Shown here: positions 1-6,472 of the stretch, piece by piece
How the letters are laid out: every line of letters starts with the position of its first letter
How positions within the stretch are numbered: position 1 is the stretch's first letter
DNA from: Alphaproteobacteria bacterium
GTDB taxonomy: Bacteria > Pseudomonadota > Alphaproteobacteria > Acetobacterales > Acetobacteraceae
Reading direction: 5' to 3'
Length of the DNA stretch: 6,472 nt
NCBI GenBank assembly: GCA_013298245.1
Contig: JAAFHD010000213.1
Location: forward strand, 1-6,472
Made by a program: the position numbers and the translations under genes
Notes under the pieces: model-generated
What the model saw: the letters and a program-made list of their open reading frames with translations, nothing else
Told to the model about the DNA's origin: nothing
Databases searched by the model: none

Positions 1-543
<543 letters not shown>

Positions 544-571
544 ATAAGTGAATTTTTGGCGGCGGGTTCGC

Positions 572-600
572 TTGACTCTCGGACCCACGCCACGTATTTC
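572..600 (+). promoter_or_regulatory. Putative sigma70-type promoter of the rpsL-rpsG-tuf operon
   Basis: A TTGACT hexamer at 572-577 lies exactly 17 bases before TATTTC at 595-600, a good -35 and a fair -10 at optimal spacing. The -35 is preceded by GC, as is common in alphaproteobacterial housekeeping promoters. Transcription would begin near 607, leaving a leader of roughly 175 bases before rpsL. It lies in the only long non-coding gap upstream of the operon. The assignment comes from motif and position alone. Confidence 0.6.
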
Positions 601-606
601 CCCGCC

Positions 607-783
607 CCTGGCCGGGGTGTTCACCTGATCGGTGGGCTGCCTGGGGTTTGTTTAATCGCTGCGTTTCCGGCGCCGCCGCCCAAGTGGGTGGGCTGAGGCC
701 GGGAGCGGGTCGGGTTTCCCCGCTGGGTGCGCATTGGCGCGTCGGGCGGGGCGCACGGCTTTTTGAGGACTTGAAAGAGGCAC
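607..783 (+). other. Long GC-rich 5' leader of rpsL with possible hairpins
   Basis: No gene fits this stretch between the predicted transcription start and rpsL. Several short inverted repeats are visible. GCGGG at 705-709 can pair with CCCGC at 719-723. GTGCGC at 727-732 can pair with GCGCAC at 751-756, followed by a T-run at 760-764, an arrangement resembling a weak attenuator just before the ribosome binding site. In DNA this rich in G and C, such pairings arise easily by chance. The leader may simply be untranslated RNA with incidental structure. Confidence 0.35.
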
Positions 784-1155
784 ATGCCGACGATCAACCA
801 GCTCATTGCCGGGGCACGCGAGGAACGGGCCACCCGCAACAAGGTGCCCGCGCTGCAGAATTGCCCGCAGAAGCGTGGTGTCTGCACGCGCGTCTATACG
901 ACGACGCCGAAGAAGCCGAACTCGGCGCTGCGTAAGGTTGCCAAGGTGCGCCTGACGAATGGCTTCGAGGTGGTGTCCTACATCCCCGGCGAAGGCCACA
1001 ACCTGCAGGAACACTCGGTTGTGCTGATCCGCGGCGGCCGCGTGAAGGACCTTCCCGGCGTGCGCTACCACATCCTGCGCGGCGTGCTGGATACCCAAGG
1101 GTTGCCGAAGCGCCGCAAGCGCCGGTCGCTCTATGGCGCCAAGCGGCCGAAGTAA
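784..1155 (+). CDS. rpsL: 30S ribosomal protein S12
   Basis: S12 lies at the decoding centre of the 30S subunit and helps control codon-anticodon proofreading. The protein is 123 residues, the usual length for this family. It contains the [20 protein letters not shown] loop, with Lys43 (E. coli mature K42), and the loop with Lys88-Asp89-Leu90-Pro91. The residues where streptomycin-resistance substitutions commonly arise (Lys43, Lys88, Pro91) are all wild type, so the sequence predicts a streptomycin-sensitive S12. Asp89 is the position that RimO methylthiolates in many bacteria. The ATG start follows a purine-rich GAAAGAGG (773-780), and the N-terminus MPTINQL is the family norm. It is the first gene of the cluster and lies 12 bases before rpsG. 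Confidence 0.99.
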   Translation: MPTINQLIAGAREERATRNKVPALQNCPQKRGVCTRVYTTTPKKPNSALRKVAKVRLTNGFEVVSYIPGEGHNLQEHSVVLIRGGRVKDLPGVRYHILRGVLDTQGLPKRRKRRSLYGAKRPK

Positions 1156-1644
<489 letters not shown>

Positions 1645-1695
1645 GCGCGACCCCCGCGCCCCGACATCAACCCTTTGACCTGACGGATCACGACG

Positions 1696-2883
1696 ATGGC
1701 CAAGGCCAAATTTGAACGCAACAAGCCGCACTGCAACATTGGCACGATCGGCCATGTGGACCACGGCAAGACGTCCTTGACCGCCGCGATCACCAAGATC
1801 CTGGCGAAGACCGGTGGCGCGACGTTTACGGCGTACGACCAGATCGACAAGGCGCCGGAAGAGCGGGCGCGCGGCATCACCATCTCCACCGCGCATGTGG
1901 AGTATGAGACCGCCAACCGCCACTACGCGCATGTCGATTGCCCCGGCCACGCCGACTATGTGAAGAACATGATCACGGGTGCTGCGCAGATGGACGGCGC
2001 GATCCTGGTGGTGTCGGCCGCCGACGGCCCGATGCCGCAGACGCGCGAGCACATCCTGCTCGCCCGCCAGGTGGGCGTGCCCGCACTGGTGGTGTTCCTG
2101 AACAAGATGGACATGGCCGACCCCGACCTGGTCGAGTTGGTCGAGATGGAAGTGCGCGAGCTGCTGTCGAGCTACAAATTCCCCGGCGACGATATCCCGG
2201 TGATCAAGGGCTCGGCGCTGTGCGCGCTGGAAGACAAGCAGCCGGAGATCGGTGAGCAGGCGGTGTTGGCGCTGATGGCGGCGGTGGATGCCTATATCCC
2301 GCAGCCGGAACGGCCGAAGGATCGTCCCTTCCTGATGCCGATCGAGGATGTGTTCAGCATTTCCGGCCGCGGCACGGTGGTGACCGGTCGCGTGGAGCGC
2401 GGCATCGTGAAGGTGGGCGAGGAAGTCGAGATCATCGGCCTGAAGGACACGGTCAAGACGACGGTCACGGGCGTTGAGATGTTCCGCAAGCTGCTGGATA
2501 GCGGCGAGGCGGGCGACAATATCGGAGCACTTCTGCGTGGCACGAAGCGTGAAGATGTGGAGCGTGGGCAGGTTCTGGCCGCGCCCGGCAGCATCACGCC
2601 GCACACGGTGTTCAAGGCTGAGGCGTATATCCTGACGAAGGAAGAGGGTGGGCGGCACACGCCGTTCTTCACCAACTACCGTCCGCAGTTCTACTTCCGC
2701 ACGACGGATGTCACCGGTGTGGTGACGCTGCCGGAAGGTGTTGAGATGGTGATGCCGGGCGACAACATCTCGATGGATGTGACGCTGATCGCGCCGATCG
2801 CGATGGATGAAGGCTTGCGCTTCGCGATCCGTGAGGGCGGTCGCACCGTCGGCGCGGGCGTGGTGGCGAGCATCAGCAAGTAA
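1696..2883 (+). CDS. tuf: Translation elongation factor Tu
   Basis: EF-Tu is the GTPase that delivers aminoacyl-tRNA to the ribosomal A site. The protein is 395 residues and full length. The GTPase motifs are intact: P-loop GHVDHGKT (19-26), RGITI with switch-I Thr62, DCPGH (81-85) with catalytic His85, NKMD (136-139) and SAL (173-175). Domains 2 and 3 follow, from about residue 205 to the end (including [16 protein letters not shown]), closing with [15 protein letters not shown]. It starts 51 bases after rpsG, directly where fusA would normally lie. The spacer has only GGA (1685-1687) as a Shine-Dalgarno-like element, weak for one of the cell's most abundant proteins. A strong terminator follows, so tuf is the last gene of this transcript. 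Whether a second tuf copy exists cannot be judged here. Confidence 0.99.
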   Translation: MAKAKFERNKPHCNIGTIGHVDHGKTSLTAAITKILAKTGGATFTAYDQIDKAPEERARGITISTAHVEYETANRHYAHVDCPGHADYVKNMITGAAQMDGAILVVSAADGPMPQTREHILLARQVGVPALVVFLNKMDMADPDLVELVEMEVRELLSSYKFPGDDIPVIKGSALCALEDKQPEIGEQAVLALMAAVDAYIPQPERPKDRPFLMPIEDVFSISGRGTVVTGRVERGIVKVGEEVEIIGLKDTVKTTVTGVEMFRKLLDSGEAGDNIGALLRGTKREDVERGQVLAAPGSITPHTVFKAEAYILTKEEGGRHTPFFTNYRPQFYFRTTDVTGVVTLPEGVEMVMPGDNISMDVTLIAPIAMDEGLRFAIREGGRTVGAGVVASISK

Positions 2884-2903
2884 GGTCTGAACGGACCCAA
2901 AGG

Positions 2904-2936
2904 GGGCCGCGCAGCCATGCGCGGCCCTATTTATTT
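2904..2936 (+). terminator. Rho-independent terminator after tuf, possibly shared with the convergent gene
   Basis: GGGCCGCGC at 2904-2912 and GCGCGGCCC at 2919-2927 form a perfect 9-base stem. A further A-T pair at 2913/2918 leaves the loop GCCA. The T-rich TATTTATTT (2928-2936) follows, a classic intrinsic terminator for tuf, beginning 20 bases after its stop codon. The minus-strand gene ends at 2931, inside the T-tract. Read from that side, the same hairpin is followed by a C-rich run with only a short CTTT, so termination in that direction is plausible but weaker. Confidence 0.88.
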
Positions 2937-3137
2937 GGGCAACTGCTTCGCCAGCTTCCGCGCAAACGCATACCCCAACATCCCCGCCACCGGCGCGGAT
3001 GGCAGCACCAGCACCCAGCCCGCATGCACCCGGTTGACCACCAGGCCCAGGCCCACGCCCAGCATCAGCCCGCCCACCAGGCAGCCCACCACGCCCGCCG
3101 TCAGGCCGAGCACCAGGATTTCTTCGCGCGTTACCAT
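2931..3137 (-). CDS. Small two-helix membrane protein, function unknown
   Basis: I do not recognise a family. Started at the ATG at 3137, the protein is 68 residues: a short polar start (MVTREE), a glycine-rich hydrophobic segment at about residues 7-34, a short RVHAG turn, a second hydrophobic segment at about 41-59, and a basic tail (RKLAKQLPK). This suggests an inner-membrane hairpin with many small residues able to pack closely. Codons on this strand are strongly G/C at third positions, supporting real coding. A GTG at 3188 would add 17 residues. I prefer the ATG because the 3138-3188 stretch also holds the opposite-strand rpsD promoter and the extra residues look unremarkable. Neither start has a good Shine-Dalgarno sequence; AGG sits only one base before the ATG. 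It is transcribed against tuf and away from rpsD. Confidence 0.7.
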   Translation of the reverse strand: MVTREEILVLGLTAGVVGCLVGGLMLGVGLGLVVNRVHAGWVLVLPSAPVAGMLGYAFARKLAKQLPK

Positions 3138-3165
3138 GCCTGCCAAAAAGGGCAGTCCGCCCGCT

Positions 3166-3194
3166 TTGACAAGCCCAGCCTGCGCCACTATACG
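3166..3194 (+). promoter_or_regulatory. Putative strong sigma70-type promoter of rpsD
   Basis: A perfect TTGACA (-35) at 3166-3171 is followed after exactly 17 bases by TATACG (-10, 3189-3194). This is the best promoter match in the window, fitting a highly expressed ribosomal gene. Transcription would start near 3201. The -10 lies in ACTATA, whose complement TATAGT could serve as a minus-strand -10 for the small membrane gene, but I find no convincing minus-strand -35. Confidence 0.75.
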
Positions 3195-3200
3195 CGCGCC

Positions 3201-3340
3201 ATTCCTGGGAAAGCGGCTGCGTCGGGTTTCGACCGCGACGTGGCACGCCCACGGTTCGCCGTGGGACTACCGGGACAACCTGTGGCAACAGCCACGTAAC
3301 ACGAAAGGCCGCCCGCATCCTGCGGCGCGGTGAGTAACCT
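3201..3340 (+). promoter_or_regulatory. Structured 5' leader of rpsD, candidate cis-regulatory RNA
   Basis: About 140 bases separate the predicted start from the rpsD ATG, with no gene in them. A stem at 3220-3227/3232-3240 has a TTCG loop and one bulged G. A perfect 7-base stem at 3248-3254/3259-3265 also has a TTCG loop. ACGTGGC (3238-3244) pairs perfectly with GCCACGT (3291-3297), which can instead pair locally with GTGGC (3282-3286). A small stem CCGCA/TGCGG (3313-3317/3321-3325) sits just before the Shine-Dalgarno-like GGTGAG (3329-3334). S4 is a known autorepressor of its own mRNA in E. coli and Bacillus, but the leader types differ, and I recognise none of the known ones here. Regulation is therefore inference. 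Confidence 0.5.
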
Positions 3341-3958
3341 ATGAGCAAGCGCGCTTCCGCGAAGTACAAGATCAATCGCCGCCTGGGCGTGAACCTCTGG
3401 GGCCGCCCCAAGTCGCCCGTCAATAAGCGCGAATACGGCCCCGGCCAGCACGGCCAGCGCCGCAAGAACAAGCCCACCGACTTCGGCGTCCAGCTGATGG
3501 CCAAGCAGAAGATGAAGGGCTATTACGGCAATATCGGCGAAAAGCAATTCCGCAAGTATTACGAAGAGGCTGTGCGCCGCAAGGGCGACACCTCTGAGAA
3601 CCTGATCGAGCTGCTGGAACGCCGCTTGGATTGCGTCGTCTACCGCATGAAGCTGGCCGTCACACCCTTTGCCGCCCGCCAGTTCGTGAACCATGGCCAT
3701 GTCCAGGTGAACGGCAAGCGCGTGAACATCGGCTCATACCTCGTCAAAGACAATGACCAGATCGAGGTCAAGGAAAAGTCGAAGCAACTGCTGATGGTGC
3801 TGGACGCCAGCCAGTCCGCCGAACGCGACGTGCCGGAATACATGGAAGTCGACCACCGCGCGATGCGCGGCAAGTTCCTCCGCGCGCCGAAGCTCGCGGA
3901 TGTGCCGTATCCGGTGCAGATGGAACCCAACCTCGTCGTGGAATTCTACTCCCGGTGA
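3341..3958 (+). CDS. rpsD: 30S ribosomal protein S4
   Basis: S4 is a primary 16S rRNA-binding protein that starts assembly of the 30S body and helps form the mRNA entry channel. The protein is 205 residues, the normal length. The N-terminal arm (about 1-90) contains [18 protein letters not shown] and no cysteine, making this the zinc-independent form. The S4 RNA-binding domain (about 94-154) begins [14 protein letters not shown] and includes [21 protein letters not shown]. The C-terminus [11 protein letters not shown] is typical. The ATG is preceded by GGTGAG (3329-3334), complementary to the 16S 3' end. rpsD has its own promoter and is not in an alpha operon with rpsM, rpsK and rpoA. Its TGA overlaps the GTG start of the next gene by four bases. 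Confidence 0.99.
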   Translation: MSKRASAKYKINRRLGVNLWGRPKSPVNKREYGPGQHGQRRKNKPTDFGVQLMAKQKMKGYYGNIGEKQFRKYYEEAVRRKGDTSENLIELLERRLDCVVYRMKLAVTPFAARQFVNHGHVQVNGKRVNIGSYLVKDNDQIEVKEKSKQLLMVLDASQSAERDVPEYMEVDHRAMRGKFLRAPKLADVPYPVQMEPNLVVEFYSR

Positions 3959-5178
3959 GCCAGGATCCGGCGGGAGAGGCTTCGCCCCCCGCCGGGCCTT
4001 TGGGCCTGCGTGCGGCATTTGGCCTTTTGGGCGGCCATGCCGCGCCGCCAGCCGAACAGCGCTTCACGGCCGCGGAAGTGCTCTCCGCGCTACTGCAAGG
4101 CGCGCAGCACGCGCTGGATGTGGTGCCTGAGGCATCCCAAGACCAATTGGATGCGCTACGGGATTCGCTGCTGGAAGCGATGCCGCGCCTTGGCCTGCAG
4201 GGCGTGACCGAACGCCTGCTGCGCGTGTTGATCCCGCCCGCCATGCCGACCGCCTTGGCGACCCTGCCCGCCGGCGAACCCTTCAGCCGCGAGGTGTTCA
4301 ACGGTGCTGTGAACGCCTGCTACCACGGGCTTCTGGCGCGCGGCGCTGGAGACGCGGTGGACATGTGGTGGGGCGAATTCCAGACCCTCTACGAAACCCA
4401 GGGTATCGAGGCATTCCTGCGTGTCTTCATCCCGCTCATCCTCGGCAGCGGCGAATTCGCCACCGGCGTGCGCGATGCGCAGGACAACAAGTATCGCGGC
4501 GCGCTGATCCCACCGTCGCGCGGCGTGGAGGGCATTGCCTCCTTCATCAGCCTGGGTTCGGATGGCTACGCCTCGGCGCTGCTGAAGCGCTATGACCGCA
4601 AGCGCTGGAGCGGCCCTTTCGACTGGCTGAGCACCTCGCCCGCGATCATCCGTGCCATCCTGGCCGATGACTTCGCCACCTTCCTCGACCCAGGCGCGTA
4701 CGAAGCCATCCCGATGGAAGCCCGGCCCGATATCCGTTTCTTCCGCAGCCGCCACCGTGGCTATGAGGAGCAGTCCGGCCACCCCTGCGTGCTGCACGCT
4801 GCCGACATGACCGACCCGCTGGGCCAGGCCTACATGGCGCGTTGTGTCGAACGCTTCCGCACCCAGCTGCGCGGCCTGTCCAGCAAGCTTGTGCTGCAGG
4901 TCACGCCCGAAGGCCCCGACCCGGCGCGAGACTTCATCCAGACAGCGGATTCACTCGATGCCTACGGCCGCAACATCAGCTTTGTCATGGTATCGCTGTT
5001 GCCGGATTTGGCCCCGGGCCCCTTCCCGGAAATCGAGCCGGCGCTGAGCCACGGCCCGCACCGGCTGTTGCGTATGCGTCACATGGCGCCGCTCAGCGCG
5101 ACCGAGGTGGGCGACATGCTGGACGATGTGCTGATGCTGCGCGCCGCGCTGGCGGCACCCGGCCTAGCCGGCCAATAA
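3955..5178 (+). CDS. Two-part protein: DUF4214-like module plus DUF1796-like domain, presumed catalytic Cys replaced
   Basis: The function is unknown. The C-terminal half (about 193-395) resembles DUF1796, described as a putative papain-like cysteine peptidase family. It has FISLGSDG (197-204), PFDW (221-224), a histidine at 281, and a later Arg-rich helix ([10 protein letters not shown], 296-305) followed by a strand [10 protein letters not shown]. Family members usually have a cysteine right after SLGS-x; here position 204 is glycine (GGC, 4564-4566), one base from TGC. The segment at about 116-170 ([10 protein letters not shown]..., then [15 protein letters not shown]) resembles a DUF4214 module, with its Y-x-x-LL-x-R and S-x-EF hallmarks. 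No signal peptide or membrane helix is evident. The GTG start overlaps the rpsD stop as GTGA, implying translational coupling; the start has no independent strong Shine-Dalgarno sequence. Both family assignments come from memory of motifs, not a search. Confidence 0.75.
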   Translation: MSQDPAGEASPPAGPLGLRAAFGLLGGHAAPPAEQRFTAAEVLSALLQGAQHALDVVPEASQDQLDALRDSLLEAMPRLGLQGVTERLLRVLIPPAMPTALATLPAGEPFSREVFNGAVNACYHGLLARGAGDAVDMWWGEFQTLYETQGIEAFLRVFIPLILGSGEFATGVRDAQDNKYRGALIPPSRGVEGIASFISLGSDGYASALLKRYDRKRWSGPFDWLSTSPAIIRAILADDFATFLDPGAYEAIPMEARPDIRFFRSRHRGYEEQSGHPCVLHAADMTDPLGQAYMARCVERFRTQLRGLSSKLVLQVTPEGPDPARDFIQTADSLDAYGRNISFVMVSLLPDLAPGPFPEIEPALSHGPHRLLRMRHMAPLSATEVGDMLDDVLMLRAALAAPGLAGQ

Positions 5179-5421
5179 AGCATCCAGCTTGCCGGCGCGG
5201 TCCAGCGCCAGCAGGTCATCGCAGCCGCCGACATGGCGATCACCGATGAAGATCTGCGGCACCGTCTGCCGCCCGCCGGAGCGGGTGATCGCGGCGTCGC
5301 GCGCAGCACTGCCGCGGGGCGCGTTGTGTTCCACCATATCCGCGCCCTTGGCCGTCAGCAGCCCGACGGCACGCTCGCAGAAGGGGCAGAAGGGCTGGGT
5401 GTAGATCTCGACCTTGGCCAT
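5164..5421 (-). CDS. grxC: Glutaredoxin 3-type dithiol glutaredoxin
   Basis: Glutaredoxins are small cytoplasmic thiol-disulfide oxidoreductases that use glutathione to reduce protein disulfides and mixed disulfides. The 85-residue length and fold fit GrxC. KVEIYTQPFCPFCERA carries the dithiol active site Cys12-Pro-Phe-Cys15 (5377-5388). TVPQIFIG (53-60) has the conserved cis-Pro55. GGCDDL (65-70) is the glutathione-binding GG-x-DD element. The commoner active site is CPYC; Phe for Tyr is conservative. The ATG at 5421 gives the family-standard N-terminus; in-frame codons upstream to 5490 read as non-family sequence and overlap the neighbouring gene. It is the last gene of a minus-strand cluster, 31 bases after the small membrane protein gene. 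Its 3' end overlaps the convergent plus-strand gene by 15 bases. Confidence 0.95.
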   Translation of the reverse strand: MAKVEIYTQPFCPFCERAVGLLTAKGADMVEHNAPRGSAARDAAITRSGGRQTVPQIFIGDRHVGGCDDLLALDRAGKLDALLAG

Positions 5422-5452
5422 GGCGTGGGCTTGCCGCTGGCGCGCCCGCCCG

Positions 5453-5644
5453 TCAACCCAGCAGCAGCACCGAGACGACCGCCAAGCCACCGCCCATCAG
5501 GCAGAGCATGGTGCCGAAGCGCAGATAATCGGCGCCCGTCATGATGGGGTCGGGCGGTGATTCTTCGGCAGGCCTGGCGCTGGGTTCATAACCAGGCGCA
5601 TAGGCGCGGTCGGGGAAGATGTATCGGTCTTGGCTGGCGGACAT
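5453..5644 (-). CDS. Small protein with C-terminal membrane segment, function unknown
   Basis: I do not recognise a family. From the ATG at 5644 the protein is 63 residues. The N-terminal ~40 residues are polar and proline-rich (DRYIFPDRAYAPGYE, then PAEESPPDP). They are followed by TGADYLRFGT and one hydrophobic segment (about 43-63, ending AVVSVLLLG) that runs to the last residue, so this looks like a tail-anchored inner-membrane protein. In-frame ATGs at 5653 and 5656 would add three or four residues. None of the three has a clear Shine-Dalgarno sequence, so translation may be coupled to the dehydrogenase gene whose stop is 35 bases upstream. The even spacing on both sides (35 and 31 bases) suggests one operon with the dehydrogenase and grxC. 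The coding call rests on this fit and on composition. Confidence 0.65.
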   Translation of the reverse strand: MSASQDRYIFPDRAYAPGYEPSARPAEESPPDPIMTGADYLRFGTMLCLMGGGLAVVSVLLLG

Positions 5645-5679
5645 GGCGCACATCATCGCGCCAGCGCGTGAGCGTTCGG

Positions 5680-6472
5680 TTAATGCGCTGCCAGTTCCGG
5701 GTTGACCATCATGGCGGGGTCGGGCCGGCCATCCAGGCAGTCCAGGATGTTCTGCGCCGCGATCGCGGCCATGCGCGCCAGGCCCTCCTCCGTGCTGGCG
5801 GCGCTGTGCGGGGAGAGCACGACATTGGGCAGCCCACACAACGGATGAATGCCGGCGGGCGGTTCGGTTTCCAGCACATCCGCGCCATAGCCCATCAGGC
5901 GGCCGGCCTGCATCGCGGCCAGCAGCGCGGCTTCATCGACCACGGGACCGCGCGCGGTGTTCACCAGGATGGCGCCGGGCTTCATCGCGGCGAAGGCGGC
6001 GGCGTTCATCAGGTGATGTGTGTCCGGCCGCAATGGGCAATGCAGCGACACGACATCGGCTTGCGCCAGCGCCGCATGCAGGTCGCGCGCGGGCACAAAG
6101 CCATCGGCGCTGATGCGCGAGGGCCGCCAGAACGGGTCCAGCACCGAAACCTGCATGCCCAGAGCCGCGCCATATCGCGCGAGCCGCGCACCGATGCGCC
6201 CATAGCCCACGACCAGCAGCGAACGCCCGGCCAAATCCGCCATGCCCGGCCATTCGCGCGGCCACCAGCCACCGCGGGCGACGTGGTTGTGCATGTCCAC
6301 CGTGCGGCGCGCGACGGCCAGCATCAGCATCAGCGCGTGTTCCGCGACCGACAAATCATTGCTGCCATTCGCGACCATCACCGGCACGCGCCGCGCGGTG
6401 CAGGCGGGGATGTCCACCGTGTCGAAACCCACGCCATAGCGGGACACGCAGCGCAGCATGGGTGCCGCATCC
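5680..6472 (-). CDS. D-isomer-specific 2-hydroxyacid dehydrogenase (5' end outside window)
   Basis: This is an NAD-dependent dehydrogenase of the SerA/formate dehydrogenase/D-lactate dehydrogenase superfamily, interconverting a D-2-hydroxyacid and its 2-oxoacid. About 263 residues are visible; the frame stays open to 6472, so roughly the first 50-60 residues are missing and the ATG at 6459 is internal. Numbered from that Met, visible motifs are SRYGVGFDTVD (6-16), the Rossmann loop GYGRIG (85-90) with NAD-selecting Asp108, NTARG with catalytic Arg170, Glu199 of the ETEP motif, and catalytic His218 in SPHSA. The protein stops about 40 residues after the His, so there is no ACT regulatory domain as in full-length phosphoglycerate dehydrogenases. 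The substrate cannot be read from the sequence; phosphoglycerate, glyoxylate/hydroxypyruvate and other hydroxyacids are all possible. It appears to lead a cluster with the small membrane protein and grxC. Confidence 0.93.
   Translation of the reverse strand, partial: DAAPMLRCVSRYGVGFDTVDIPACTARRVPVMVANGSNDLSVAEHALMLMLAVARRTVDMHNHVARGGWWPREWPGMADLAGRSLLVVGYGRIGARLARYGAALGMQVSVLDPFWRPSRISADGFVPARDLHAALAQADVVSLHCPLRPDTHHLMNAAAFAAMKPGAILVNTARGPVVDEAALLAAMQAGRLMGYGADVLETEPPAGIHPLCGLPNVVLSPHSAASTEEGLARMAAIAAQNILDCLDGRPDPAMMVNPELAAH

Noticed and set aside
648..935. Plus-strand frame in the rpsL leader running into rpsL
   Set aside because: It overlaps the first half of rpsL in another frame, has no ribosome binding site and reads as GC-rich noise.
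1675..1680. TTGACC in front of tuf as a separate tuf promoter
   Set aside because: Seventeen bases downstream there is no -10-like hexamer and the position already falls within the tuf coding sequence.
3248..3265. GGTTCG resembling a tRNA T-arm
   Set aside because: The loop is four bases in a seven-base stem, not the seven-base TTCRANY loop with a five-base stem, and no acceptor or anticodon arm surrounds it.
2917..3333. Plus-strand 138-residue frame between tuf and rpsD
   Set aside because: It starts within the tuf terminator, overlaps the better-supported minus-strand gene and the rpsD promoter, and its Pro/Thr/Ser-rich translation looks like an antisense shadow.
4156..4797. Minus-strand 213-residue frame within the DUF1796-like gene
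   Set aside because: It is antisense to a gene with recognisable motifs, and its His/Ala/Gly-rich composition matches other shadows in this window.

Overview
The window is high-GC DNA (G or C at most third codon positions). Its ribosomal and RNA polymerase proteins read like those of an alphaproteobacterium, most likely Rhodospirillales/Acetobacteraceae (Roseomonas-like). That placement rests on recalled protein similarity, not on a search. The S4 protein is the cysteine-free (zinc-independent) type and the rpoC-rpsL-rpsG order is the usual bacterial one. I see no rRNA, tRNA, CRISPR array, insertion sequence or prophage.

Layout, left to right. Positions 1-543 hold the 3' end of rpoC. A 240-base gap (544-783) carries a good sigma70-type promoter (TTGACT, 17 bases, TATTTC) and a GC-rich leader that can form hairpins. 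A compact str-type operon follows: rpsL (784-1155), rpsG (1168-1644) and tuf (1696-2883), closed by a strong hairpin terminator at 2904-2936. fusA, which normally lies between rpsG and tuf, is absent here, and the S10 operon (rpsJ onward) does not follow tuf. A small two-helix membrane protein gene on the minus strand (2931-3137) runs toward the same terminator. Its upstream side abuts a near-consensus plus-strand promoter (TTGACA, 17 bases, TATACG) that reads into a ~140-base structured leader and rpsD (3341-3958).

rpsD is joined by a 4-base stop/start overlap to a 407-residue protein (3955-5178). I read it as a DUF4214-like helical module followed by a DUF1796-like ('putative papain-like cysteine peptidase') domain in which the expected cysteine is glycine. 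Its 3' end overlaps, tail to tail, a minus-strand cluster. In that cluster's own direction it consists of a D-2-hydroxyacid dehydrogenase (partial, 5680-6472), a 63-residue protein with a C-terminal membrane segment (about 5453-5644), and a glutaredoxin of the GrxC type (5164-5421).

The left two thirds therefore make transcription and translation machinery: RNA polymerase beta', 30S proteins S12, S7 and S4, and EF-Tu. The right third is redox and metabolic genes. The points most worth a second look are the rearranged str operon, the structured rpsD leader, and the coupling of rpsD to a DUF1796-like protein that lacks its presumed nucleophile. None of these proves a new system; the window is mostly housekeeping DNA.
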